DNA of 64,000 nt from Stichopus chloronotus (taxonomy: Eukaryota; Echinodermata; Holothuroidea; Aspidochirotida; Stichopodidae). The stretch lies in the NCBI GenBank assembly GCA_021234535.1, contig CM037835.1:8742001-8806000 (forward strand). The letters run 5' to 3'. Position 1 is the first letter of the stretch. Every line of letters starts with the position of its first letter. A program made the position numbers and the translations under genes. The notes below the pieces were generated by a model that saw only the letters and a list, made by a program, of their open reading frames with translations, was not told the origin of the DNA and did no database searches. Below are positions 35,436 through 47,933 of this stretch, piece after piece.

Positions 35436-36064
35436 ACAATTTTTCTTTTTGGAGAAGGGGGGGGGGGGGGATGAGACAAACTTAAAACTCACTATTGGAT
35501 CCTATAGGCCAGCTGTTTGTTCCTATACCGCGAACCAATCCACTGACCGACGCCAGGGGCACTAATGTAACACGACAATGATCTACGATCGCCGCTGAAA
35601 TTCTCTAACATCAAGAAAATTTAAACGTAATTTAAGAGATTTTAAACCGTTCTATCAGTTAAATATAACGATTTGCTGGTGGAAGCTTCCTAAGATGTAA
35701 AATAACGCTTTGAATGTTGGACTTCAGTACGAGCCTGAAAATGTGTGACGTAGAACCGATAAAACTGTTTTCCACATTTTTTTTTTCTTTTGCACTATTC
35801 AGCTTCAGTTCCTAGCGAGGTCTTGCGACGCAAAACTTCTTTAAGAGAGTAGGAAAACCCCATGAATTTATTCAGTTAAATACTTTTTGTGTGTGAAACC
35901 ATGGGAGCTGTTACTGAGATGGACAAAATTTAGTTACCGATAATAGTTTAAGACCAACAAAATCGAGTGAAGATAAGCTGTGTAGTTGGCTCAAAGGTAT
36001 TTCTATCCTTTTTTTTTTTTTGTCGGTTCTAGATCAATACTAATTACAGAGCAATATTACTTAA

Positions 36065-36610
36065 GTCAATTTTATTCTTTTCTCTGAGTGAACCACTTTT
36101 CTTGGAATTATTGTTGATCAACACTGAAGTTGGTCAGCTCATATTAACAATACTTGTAACAAAATTGCCCAAGGTGCCGGTAATATTTATCGATTGAAAA
36201 ACCTTGTTCTCAGAAAGGTTCTGTTAAACATTTAAAACTGTTTACTTCTTCCATTTCTTACTTAATGTATTTCTGTTTGGAGATATGCGGCTGTCATGCA
36301 TACAAAAAAAAAGAACTTCATTCAATTCAGAAAAGAATTGTTTCTTCAATTGCTGGTGAACATTTTTGGGCCCCACAGAACCCTCTTTTTAAGAAACTTT
36401 CGTTACTCAGTTTCGGTGATATTGTTAGTTACCATACTTCTGTCTTAATGTTTCAAGCAATTTCCAATTTGCTGCCTTCCTTCATAACCAGCTTTTTTTT
36501 TTACAAAACACACCCATGTTTTTAATACGAGGCACTATCCCTGTACTCTAAACTTTTATTCAAAGAAATATTTTCTGCAAAGGATATGATTCTTCATTTG
36601 CTACGTTTTT
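36065..36610 (+). mobile_element. Decayed LINE-like reverse transcriptase fragment (different family)
   Basis: The translation in shifting frames gives typical RT thumb/C-terminal text: LGIIVDQH near 36100, AHINN near 36138, IYRLKNLV near 36187, CLEICGCHAYKKKELHSIQK at 36274, and PLFKKLSLLSFGDIVSYHTS near 36385. Many stops. It is not the same family as 2575 or 19130. Confidence 0.7.
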
Positions 36611-37494
36611 ATTTGTGATTGCAGGAGTCGGGTGGGTGGGGGAGGGCTAAAGGGGGTTGTTGTTGTTTCGGGGCATTTCTGTGTTCTGGCATTTGCTGTA
36701 TCTGGCTCTTTTTAAGGTTTCATTTTCAACATCTCAATTGACGACTTGGGTTTCACTCCCTCGCAAGCTTTGAGTAGCTTCCGTATAGAACTTCTGAACT
36801 ATGTCTTTTCACCACACCATTATGTTACCTTCTCATGTAATTGTATATTTTACGCCTTGATATGTTCTAATGAAGGTTCCTGACATGAAATCCTGAAACA
36901 ATTAGCTTGCCCAGAACAATGGGTTGCCTGGTAGTTTTATGCCGCTCCCTGGTGGAACTAAGTTTTATCACCAAATAAGAGATCGGAGCAGCACAGCAAC
37001 CCACAACGTGAGACAAAGATCAACAGCAATGTTCAAACCAGATTTGTCTGTACTACGTCACAACCGATTGATTTCTAGCACCAGGATTGTACTTAGAATA
37101 GGCCTAGTTAATAAACTAATTCACTTTCCATATTTTTTTTTTGCGACATTTCCTAAAAATAAGAACAATGACTTGCATAAAAAACGTTTGCATCTTTTCA
37201 AGAGACACGAGAAACGATGGTGAAGTATTTCTCTATCAGCTGTTTTAAGCACAGGGCCGAGGAATCACTAATAATGACCAACAGTGTTCGGACTCCTACA
37301 GACAGAAAGAAAACTCAGTTTTGCAAGTGTATTGGTAATATGTTAGTTTTGAAATACAAAATTAAAATATATCACTGACTGATTCTCAATTCAAACATTG
37401 ACTCTTATTTATTTTGAAGCTTCCTGAGGACTTATTTTGAGTGGATCTCTACCATGAGTAGCGGTCCCTCCTGAAGCTAGGTCAGATTCCTAGG

Positions 37495-38233
37495 CAGTGG
37501 CGGTGCCAGAATGTCAGACTTGGGGGGGGGGCAAACTGAGGGCAAAGGAAAATGTTGCGGGGGCAAAGATTTTCGCCCTCGGCGCGGAACCAAGCGTGAA
37601 GCGCAAGGCCTTGCGGGTGGGTTCCAGGGGCAAAGCCCCAGTGGGGGTCCAGGGGGCGAAGCTCTGAGGTTTTAGCATATCTCTGGGTGGAAAATATAGC
37701 CGCAAGAGAGGTATATTATTTATTTTTATAGTATTTATTTTTTCGATTGACCGTACTCCAAGGTTCCCAACTTTTTTTTTGGGGGGGAGTACCATTTCAC
37801 ATTTACGCGGTACCACCGAGTACACACACACACATAGGCTACATACACTTCCATTCCATTCCTATATTTAGGAAAACAACAACATTCCTATATTTAGGAA
37901 AACAACCACCTACCCGCCATTCCCTTATGCTGGACGGTAAACATTCCAGAGAAAATTGGTCTGACCAGGCTGGCCTACTGTTGAAGTGGCTACGGGCATG
38001 ATATGAAAACTGGCAGCCCGTGTAACATAAATTAGGCATTTATCAATCATGGTTCCCCGGAAGCTGTTCTTATTCAAGTCAATGCCAACACATAGTTTTG
38101 TGATTAAATTAATTTTGAATGAGTACAAGATCTGATTGGGAAGGGTGAGAGCAACTGGGAGGGAAACAAGGGGGTAAGGAAACAATCTGGAGGGGCAAAT
38201 GCCCCCTCATGCCCCCCCATAGTGCCGCCACTG
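37495..38233. mobile_element. Non-autonomous hAT-like DNA element with 8-bp target duplication
   Basis: Begins CAGTGGCGG and ends CCGCCACTG (perfect 9-bp termini; beyond that the ends are imperfect but both G/C-run rich). It is flanked by TTCCTAGG (37487-37494) and TTCCTAGT (38234-38241), a 7-of-8 match. Eight-bp duplications and CA-starting short inverted repeats are the signature of hAT transposons. The 739-bp interior has no transposase. A CCAAGGTTCCCAACTTTTTT phrase near 37757 resembles another hAT end, so the interior may be nested. Confidence 0.7.
37857..37908. repeat. Two tandem 26-bp units inside the hAT-like element
   Basis: ATTCCTATATTTAGGAAAAC occurs twice in a row; each unit contains the palindrome TTCCTATATTTAGGAA with one mismatch. 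Confidence 0.8.
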
Positions 38234-38241
38234 TTCCTAGT

Positions 38242-39740
38242 CAGGGGGCCAAAACAGAAAATGTATGGTCCAAAGAGCACACGTGATTTACTATTTCTAG
38301 TTTAGCTCCCCCACAAAAAAACCAGGGGTGATATTTTTTTCCGGGAGTACCTACTGGCCCCCTTCACTTTGATTTGTAGGCCTGGTGAAAACAAAGTGTC
38401 AGACAATACACACATACCAACAGTAACACGAGAGTTGATTGCATTTTATCAAGGAATCAGAAATTCACAGCTGAAAAGAACACAAAAAGAGGTAATTGAA
38501 GTGACCCCCGTTGATTTGAATTTTATTGGCAACTTGGTTTATATAAGGCACTGAGAATCGACGGAGTGCAGTACTTTACAATATAAAAACATTATAAGCA
38601 GCAAAACAAAATAGATCATATGCATACACACAGACATTCACATCTTTCGTTAATGTTAAATACATATTACTGTAAACAGTGGGCCAAGCACTATAGCTCA
38701 TCAAAGTCAGCTGGCCAAAATTACTACTCGTAAAGAACATACACCTTACCTTATAGTAAGCTCCATCTTAAAGTGAAGGACAACATAAAGAAATTAAGCT
38801 GCAATTACAGCTGTACAAAATATCATGACATTGACTTTTTATTCCAAATAAGTTCAGATACTTTTTTGCATCATATGATAAATCGACTGCATACGAAGAA
38901 ATGACTGAAAATGACTGAGGTCAATTGTCATGATGAATTCTTAAATAAGCACTGTTGGCTTCATGTTTGAAGTTATCTTTTTCCCATCTGAGCAGTAATA
39001 TTAGTCACTATATAAACTCAACAATAAATATAAACTAGCAAGAACATTGCTATTAGGCTCTTCGCTGAGTACCATTTATGGGGAAATGAAATATAAATTG
39101 AGAAAAATTGCATATTCTGTGATGGTGAAATAAAGCAGATTTTGATAAGGAGGAACCTCCAAACTATTCTCTACCTTTTGACGGTGTAAAAGTGTCATAT
39201 TTCCTGCATTTCTTGTACACCAGAGTAATCACTTTCAAAGAAAATTTGTAATTTGTGAAGCATCATGAGTGGCAAGTTTGGCTTGATAAGATATTTGCTG
39301 AAGTAGACGCAACTCCAAAATCCACCATTCCCGAGCAGCAATCTAACAACAACAGTTGTCTTGAGTAATAATAATGGATGAATATTTGACACTGTTACAC
39401 TTAAGACCACGAATTATCACGTGAATAAGCGCGTAGAAGTAACTTGGCACTGTTATAAAATAGTCAACAGTAATTAAAGGCAGTCACTCTCACCTCAAGC
39501 TACATAGTTGGTTTGGGATAAGAAAAGTTCTCAATTGGTTCTGCTCTTTGACGGGAAATTTAAAAGATGCAGAGTAGCTCATATTATACAGCATACACAC
39601 AGGGACCTATTGTTCTGATTACACATGTGGAGCTTTAGACAGGCTGTGGGAGGGACTTAGAAGTAAAGTGGTTGGGATAATTGGAACAGTCTGGGGTGAT
39701 GAGTCACTGTCTTCAATTAACAGAATTGCATAATTTGAAC
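38242..39740. other. Gene-poor stretch, nothing recognised
   Basis: AT-rich, with no exon or repeat I can support. Confidence 0.4.
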
Positions 39741-39744
39741 TGCT

Positions 39745-40165
39745 ACAGTATGGCTGATAGTATCTCAACAACATGACATAAATTTTCCTTACAAAAATAT
39801 GGTTGACATTACCCAACATACAATGCCATACCATTTCCCTCACACAGTGTAATTGACAATACCAAAGAGCACTTCATACACTTTTCCTACAGCAATATTG
39901 ATAACACCCAATGGCAGATGATGCCTTTGCCCTACAACAGTGTCGTTAATAGTACCAAAATAGTGTGTCATACTTTTTTCTTACAATAGTATGGTTGACA
40001 GCCCCAAACAGCATGTCATAAATTGTCATCACAACACCATGGTTGACAGTTCCAAATAGCATTTCATACCTTTGCCCTACAATAGTATGTTGAGAGCATC
40101 TAATAGCACGTCATACCTGCACCCTTTACAGTTGACAGTACGTAATAGCATCACTTACCTTGCAT
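39745..40165 (+). repeat. Minisatellite, about nine degenerate units of 42-50 bp
   Basis: The consensus phrase AGTATGGTTGACAGTACC..ATAGCATGTCATACCTTTGCCCTACA is seen about nine times with many substitutions. Clear starts include 39747, 39796, 39989, 40039 and 40083. Confidence 0.75.
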
Positions 40166-40311
40166 TGCTATTGTATGTTTGAAAAGGTCGTAGAATGATC
40201 TAGAGACACTTCTCATTTGATATTATTGATAATATATTTCTTTAGAGCAAATTTTGCAACTGATGGGTTTGTGTCAAGGACTATCAAGAAACTAAAAAGC
40301 AAAAGAAAAAA

Positions 40312-40621
40312 CATGAAAAAATTAAACAATGTTAACCATTCTAGCAAGTACAGGTTACAAGCTACAACAGCTTGCACACAACCAGAAATTGTCTGGTCAG
40401 GTATTAAGCCAAGGAAGGGGTCTAGAAGTCCTTTCTTACCCAAGTATGCCAAAATTACTCGCAAAGTAACTCCAATCTTTCAGTGTTTCAAATATAAAAA
40501 AATTGATAAAGTGACATGCTTCACCAGGCATAAATTAAATGCCATACATTCACTCACTGAGGAAAATGTGTGTTTTAATTTTCTCTTATGCTGGACATTA
40601 CGGTTATTGGTCTTGCATTAA
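40312..40621 (+). CDS. Orphan open frame, 102 codons, coding status doubtful
   Basis: ATG-initiated, Lys-rich at the start and basic throughout, ending in a hydrophobic tail. An acceptor-like TTTCTTTAG lies at 40234-40242, and the frame is open from there. I recognise no family. It follows directly after a minisatellite, so it may be chance or a repeat remnant. Confidence 0.15.
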
Positions 40622-40629
40622 AAGAAGTT

Positions 40630-43560
40630 TATGGGCCACCAGTGCCTGTGATGGATGCGACACTGTGAACGCATGAAAATTTGAAAAGGAAAATTGCATG
40701 AAAACTGTACATCTCCAAGAAAAAGTGAGTGTAGAAATGTGAGAAATTGTGATATCCATAAAGTGACAAAAAAAGTTCTTCACTATTCCTTTCAGTCATT
40801 TCTTTTAATGGTAAGACTCCCTCCCCCTGCTGGTCTACCCCCCCCTTCCTCTGGCTTTTTGTGTCCTCTACTAGCTTGGTGCTATAAAGACACTTAAATG
40901 TAGCTACATCAGTCATTTGATAATATCATATGTATGATAGGAAAGAAAACAACCCCATGGTTAGATCACAAGCACAACAACATTAATACCCACAATTCCA
41001 CAGTCAGATATCACAGGAGTTTGGAGAGGAGGTGAAAACTCAAGTTGTACATATGACGTGGAATGATTTTTCGATCAAATTACCATATCCAAAGTTGAAG
41101 ATGGGAAGACGAACTAACAAACTTGGTAAATTTAGGAATGTTTATAGCCATGTATTTACCCATTCTGCATTAAATGACATCAGTTTAATGAGTGCAAATT
41201 AATTTCAGTCTGGAAAGTGAATGAGTAAATACCCTGAAAGAGCTAATAGGAAAATACTTTATCAATCTAAATGTTACCCATTTTTACTTCTACAAGACTC
41301 TGTGTAAAGTGAGTTGATGTGGATAAACTTTAATATTTAACTACATGGCAGCTCAAAAGGATAAGGATCTTAGAACAAATTCCAGTTAGGGGAATCCTGC
41401 ACAAAATGATATGAAGCTACTTTAAACAGGGAGTTGCCATTTTGAAAACAGTCAAATAAAAAATATAATATTGCCATGTTCCTTTTTAACTTTATACAAG
41501 GACATTCACTTTATACAAGCCATTCTCAGTTGCATCAGAATTAGCTACACGTAAGACAAAACATAATGACAATAATGTTAATACCTACAGTACGCAGACA
41601 GTAACGCTGCAAACAGAACACAAGTTAAAGTAATTGCACCAGCAACCATGGACTTTTGCAACAAATGCCACCACATAAACTTGTTCACCTTAGATGTTAA
41701 TATAAGTTAATTTTTCTCTTGACCATTTATAGAAAATTTAACTGATTAATGTTGTTATCATAGACCCTCGATCATGATCCATCAATACACAAACTAAAAA
41801 CAAAGTTTTTCCTTGCAGACTAAGTTCTGCCAAGACATATCACCACTCTCCATGTTAAATTAATGAATAAAATATTTCAGTTTTCAGAATACTTGTTAAA
41901 AGTTCGAATCATGCAAATTCATTACTTTGGTTGTTAAAGTATTTACAGGTATTGGAAAAATGGTATGGCTTGAAGTAAGCATGAAGTTGTTAATTTTCCT
42001 AACAACCATAGCAAAGTCATCTTGTCATTACTGATAATGCATGAGATAGTCCACTGTCTTTCATAATGACAACCATCATAGGTCATACAGGAACACTTTT
42101 GTCTGGGGAGGCAAAGTAACTTTTGCTGGTAAGATGAAATGTCTAAAATGTCTCCAACCCTAGGGTGATGCAGAATATGAAGATGGACAGCTAACTGCCA
42201 AAGGCTTTAAAATTCTACTTTCATCTTTGAGTGAGTTTGAGTTTCTTATCTTCCTTAAATTATCCAGTTTAGTTCAAAACCTGTTTTAAGATTTCCTGGA
42301 ACCAAAATATTCACAATTCCCCCCTCCCCTCAAAAAGGGTACACTATTTTCAAACTGGGATAGGGAGGAAATTGGCCTCCCTGCCCCATCGCGCAGTCCC
42401 ATAAGGCCTATGACAACCATTATATCTTGTTTAGAACTTCAATACAATGGAGTGTTCTGGCTTTGTGCAACTCATGTTCAGATTTTTGCTATACAGGCAA
42501 ATTGTTTCTGTACCAACCTCTAATTATCCATCAGTGAATGAAAAGTACTGATTGTTTCCATTACTAGTATTCAACAAATAACCTGAATTTAAGGATAAGT
42601 GCCGATAAGTGCCGATAAGTGCCTTGGGTATAAGTATTAACCAAAGTGATGTACTGTATCGCAAAGGCCAGCATTTCAAAAAGTATCTAGTGAGGTCAAA
42701 ACTTTATTGGCTTTACACAAGCTTTGGAAGTATCTGGAATTTTATAACTTAATATCCTCTTGCACTTGCCCCACAATGATTACATCATTAGACCTTTAAG
42801 TGAATCAACCACGCATACATGTTTAATTGCATAAAATCAGACGACATACCTAACGAAGTGTGACTGTTTGATACGTGGTAGACCACGAAACATGGTTAAA
42901 AGGACCAATCACCAACTCTCCATACGTCACATGGGAGATGGAGGCCTCACCTACATGAGTTCCAGGCGGCATCGTACGGCCCAATATTCATCTCTACTAG
43001 TGAATAAGATTGATCTGCTCACAAATAACTTGTTGGTTGAATCTGCGTACTTCCACAGCATAATGGTGTAACCTGCCAACAAAGAAACGTCATCACGACC
43101 AGTTTAGTTGATTTTCATGTTTTTGATGTATTTTCAGCAACACACTGCCGATAACTGTTCGATGACATCACCACGGTTGTTCATATTACAGTATATTAGT
43201 GACTTTAGTTCCAGTTACAGTTAATTCAAAGAAAAAGTAATTTGTTACGGTTGCCAATTACAACTGTTAAAATTAACCAGTTACAACCACTTTTCTGGAT
43301 TTGTAACTTGTGACTGGACTAGTTAATTTCAAAATGTAACTAGTTACATGCATTGACGAAATGAAAATACAATGATGATAATGTTTTCTCTTTTTTGATG
43401 ACCTTCATTTGTGATATCTTTCCATGGAATCACTTGTTTCCCTGTTCTTCACGATTTGCAGCACGTACAGGTTGGGGTTGGACAAATGGGCAAATTTTGA
43501 GCACTGAAAAGTTGTGAAAACCAGAAAGACAAGAGGCTTTGTGATTTCTTGCCATATTGA
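40630..43560. other. Long gene-poor stretch
   Basis: No exon that I can defend. A 67-codon basic frame lies at 42868-43071 (+) without recognisable similarity. 43180-43350 is rich in GTTAC/GTAAC phrases suggestive of an old transposon end. Confidence 0.35.
42594..42624. repeat. Three 10-bp units GATAAGTGCC
   Basis: Perfect short tandem at 42594-42623. Too short to say more. Confidence 0.9.
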
Positions 43561-43564
43561 TATA

Positions 43565-44370
43565 TTATATCAAACATGAATGATCCACATGACAAGTATG
43601 AGATCAGGAACAGAACTTGTTCCTCTGAAACACCATATTAATAAGCATTTCACCCCGAATGACCTTTCACATTTGATAGAAATCATCTATTCAACATGGG
43701 CAGTACACATACTATGTATGAAATCCATCATAATTAACCTTCTTGTGATAAAGTGTTTACAAGAGTTTGACAGCTACATACTGAACTACTAAATATGTGT
43801 GATAGACATGCAAAGTATGAGATCACTCACAGTTTCTCTTTATGAGATACAGTAGCTAAGATGATTTTGACCCTCTGACATATGGTGACTCCAAATGACC
43901 TTTAACCTCCACCAAAGTCAGTGGGTGCCATCTACTCAATATGGACAATCTCCATGCTAAATATGAGATTCCCCCACTGTTACCCTCTATGAGATACAAC
44001 GTTTAAAATGTTTTCCCAGTTTGACCTCTGGTAACCTCAAATGACCTTTGACCTCCACCAAAAACAATAGAGATCACCTATCTGGTTAGCCGACCCACAC
44101 ATCAAGAATGACATCAGTCAACATTATCCTTCCAGAGATAACATGTTTAAAAAGTTTTTACAGTTTGACCTCTGGTGACCTCAAATGACCTTTCACATCC
44201 ACCAAAAAATAAGAGGGATCACCTGCTCAGTATGACCAACCCACAGACCAAGTATGAGATCAGTCATGGTTACCCTTCTTGAGATACCATGTTCACAAGA
44301 AGTGACACATACTGTGCACACACTTCATCACCATCGCATAGATTCCTTCTGCCTTCGGCAAGGAATCAAA
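43565..44370 (+). repeat. Tandem array of ~145-bp units ending in a hairpin
   Basis: The phrase AATGACCTTT recurs with its GACC at 43661, 43897, 44043 and 44187 (last spacings 146 and 144). It is accompanied by AAGTATGAGATCA, GAGATA(C/A), and TTTGACCTCTGGTGACCTC blocks. The array ends with GTGACACATACTGTGCACACAC and a hairpin, GATTCCTTCTGCC/TTC/GGCAAGGAATC, at about 44339-44365. The units are dense in TGACC half-sites. Confidence 0.7.
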
Positions 44371-44379
44371 AAACAAAAA

Positions 44380-47300
44380 AAAAGTGTGATCTTCGTTGCA
44401 CTAAAAAAAGCACAATCACATAGACCTAATGTGGCCGCTGAAATTGATATTTGCTCAAGTATCAGCACTGCTAATATGTAGAGTTTCAACGCTGTTGAAA
44501 AAGCTTTGTGGGGATTTCTTTCATGAGGGAAAATAATTGACTTTCTTCCCCATAGCTCATCATGCAGGCTGTAGGCTATACATGCTGACAATGGTGTTGT
44601 TGTGTATGACTAAATTGTTGGAGGAGCATAAGTTTGTATACAGTCACCTCAATGGAGAATCCCAACTGACTCATATGTAGTTTGCCAAAATTTTCTATGA
44701 ATTGGGCATGACAAATTTGACGTCTTTGGTAAATTTGACAAAAAAAAAACTCAAAAAAAATGTAAATTTGCACTATAGAAAAAGTGATCACACATCTTCC
44801 CAATCCATTTGTATAGGAGTGGACTGTGATTTTTACGAGGCAATGGCAAAATACAGTGATCAAGTGAAAATTATTCTAAACAATGGGTGACCATTGGTTA
44901 GTAAATAGCGTACCCTATAATTTTTGACAAAAATACTGCCAGATTGCTGGAATGAGCACCACATAAGTCCATTTTCAATTAACATAACAGATTTCATTCA
45001 AGAGGATTTAAAAAAGGGAAAACTTGCTTGCTGATTAGGATTTTAACATAATATCAACTGGAGTTTATTTGGTACAAAAGGGTCATTTTGAAATAAAGAG
45101 ATCAGAAGGCAATTCCTTCAAACAGGTCTAAAGTTTAAGACAGTCAAAACATGTGGTTAGTATTAGTGTATCATTTATCAGTGATAGAAAGATTGCATTT
45201 TGTTCATACTGTGCTTTGTCACTGACGCTGACAAAGCAAAGTATGCACAAAATATAACCTGACTTGAACATGTGCTCATACCCACGTGGTCATAATCATA
45301 ACACCCATAGTATGTAAGTATGTACATATTATGTGTCCGAAAGTCATGTCACCTCAAGACTGATATTTAATTCTTCTGCTGTATAGCACAAGCCTTAGAG
45401 ATGAATTGCTGCATGGCTCCCTTGATCATGATTCGAATTAGAGCAAAGCAGCCATACAGAATGATACAGGTGCGATCAGCACTGTGGTGTACATGATGTA
45501 CATGTTAGAGGTTATTTATAATAAGAAACATTCCATTTTGCTTGATTATTCAGAAATTAAATATGAGAAATTTTTACTGAAAAAGTAAAGGATGCATGGA
45601 GGAAAGATGAAGAACTTGTGCAAAAGTTTGGCAAATTTGACACCCTCAAAACAAGCCAAGGAAGACCAAATGAAGTCACTATTGAATGATATCCGAAGAT
45701 AGAAGTCTTCTACATTCCTAGCACACTAGGATGGCAGGAAGGAAGGGTATATTAGACAGCTAAGATAATTCATTCGGGTAGATACCAAACTCCTGTACCT
45801 ACAGTGAAGGGATACTTGTCCAGAATTGAAGCTCGTATAGTGTACCCACTTACTTTGGACTTTCAGTTGTTTTATTTAAAATGACTGAGAGTAGTTACTG
45901 TAACAACTCGACAAAGCATCGGGGAGGCAAATAAGTGTCATAAATCACGTTTTTCTATGATCGAAAGCAACAACGCACTGTTCTGGTGAGCTGTAGCATA
46001 TTTTGCAACGTAATGTATTTAGATGGAATATTACTTATTTTTCTAAAGGGGGTGCAATAAAGCCTGTGAAAAACTGTCTGAAAGAGAAAATAAAACACAT
46101 GTGATGGAAGTAGTAAGAGCCTGGGTACTGATGGAAGTTGTGATCAACCGACTTACTACATTGTACATGTATCTCAAGAAGTAGCAAACTTGCATGTAGT
46201 AGAAGATAGCACAAATGAAATGTGTGCAAGGAAGGAGAGGTTCCGCTACTGAGTTTAGAGCATGCCGTTGCAAATCACCATGGAGCTATTGAATGATTGG
46301 AATTACAAACAGGTATCTTACTTTCTTAATTTTAGTAGCTAAATGTACACTGTGAGTGACTTCAATAGAAATGTCTGACCCCAGCTCCCTCACTTAACTT
46401 AAGCCACATTCACAGGGGCCAAAGTTCTCCCAGGGAGTTAGGCTTTACTAAGGTTATATTTCCCCTACATTTATTTCAAAAGTGTAGACTTGATAAGGCA
46501 TATCACACCTGAAAATTTGTTAAAACTCTCTGAATAAGCAGTCAGGGAAAACTTTAGCCTAGGCTACATTTTCATTTGATTACCTTCACAATCTGCTAGA
46601 TGTTTAGCATCATGTACTTAGCTTATGCTACTCATAATTTGATAGACCGCCTACCAAGATCCCGATAAAAGCTTGTCAAACCTATATGTGCTCTAACTTG
46701 AAGTTACTTCATGGAGAAGTACCGTAAATTGCTCCTAGTAATGAGTATAACGTTGCAAACAATCCTTACATTTGTTCTTTTGCAAGACTGGTCTTTTCTC
46801 GGAGGTGCATGGGCCTAGAGGCTTCTTTAATAAAACATAACAAAATGTCAAAATACCCTAACGTGGTGGGCCCAAGCCCTCAGATGCTAATTAAACTAAG
46901 ACCCAAGCTAGCTACACGTATACAGTAAATTACACCCCCCTCCCTTCCCTATCCGTATTTGATGTAGGCTACGCTTAGGTCCCCTTCCTCCGCCTAAGTC
47001 AGCCTAGGCCTGGGATGGTTCTTTGTGTCAATAGTTCACAGAGTTGTTTGTAAGATAGCTAGGATTCAATAAAAATATCTAGGCTAGGCCGTAGCATCGG
47101 CTATTTCTATGCCGGTATCAGTCTAAGTTTGGCCTGGGCTACCTTAACGTAAGCAATTCCCAAAAACATTTAAATTATAGGCCTAGATTAGCATAGTCGC
47201 CTAAGGCATTAGGAGAGGGCTGACCAAGGGTTGGCCTTGGCCCTAGGTCTGATTAATAAAGTTAGCATTATGGCCCAAAGGAATTTTCAAAACGCATGCT

Positions 47301-47785
47301 AGGCCTAGCCATGATTATCCCAAATGAACTACATTGCTATTTTAAGCATTAAACTCAGTGAATAATATCAGCTGCATGAAAGACGTATAGCTGTCTTGTA
47401 GATCTAACTAGTAATAGCCTACTGATAATATTACTGTAATGCAAACTGACTTTATTGCAAAGAACCTACATACACACATACGTTTACTTGTCACTTTCGA
47501 TTATCGCTCAATAAATGACTGTGCACTAGCTTAACAGGGAGAAATCATAGCTTTTGGTAAATGTGACATTAAAGTCGCAAATTTTCTCTATTATCTACAC
47601 TGAAAACCAAGTTTGTTATGTCACAGAATTGTAACATAGGTATTATTACATGAAGAAATCTTTAAGCAGAGACCATTCTTATAGTGATATCACTTCAACA
47701 AGCGACTGATGTTGGTCTACAGCAGGGTACACTAAATGAGTTTCTAATCCAGACAATTTGCCATTTTGTTCTTGTCATCTGCCAA
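44380..47785. other. Gene-poor stretch with a CpG/TAGGCCT-rich patch
   Basis: 46.7-47.3 kb holds repeated TAGGCCT/CCTAGG phrases and a higher CpG content than its surroundings. The rest is AT-rich and unassigned. Confidence 0.35.
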
Positions 47786-47790
47786 ATGAA

Positions 47791-47933
47791 TTATCTTAGT
47801 ACGAGACCAGAGGGCAGCAAAAGGTTACCAGGACTCTTGGCATGGTAGATGGGAGTGTAAGGTTGAGACAGGTAAGGGAGGAATGAAGTAATTCTTGACA
47901 TTTCGTCAGTACCTTGGCATCCTACATGTTTTG
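47791..47933 (-). CDS. Gene B exon (d), possible terminal exon
   Basis: Follows CTACATTTTGCAG, phase fits exon (c), and reads 47 codons to TAA. The peptide is rich in Leu, Pro, Ser and Tyr. An internal GTACTG could be a donor instead, so the ending is uncertain. Confidence 0.35.

Noticed and set aside
43180..43350. Palindrome-like GTTAC/GTAAC cluster as a transposon end
   Set aside because: Suggestive, but no second end or target duplication could be found.
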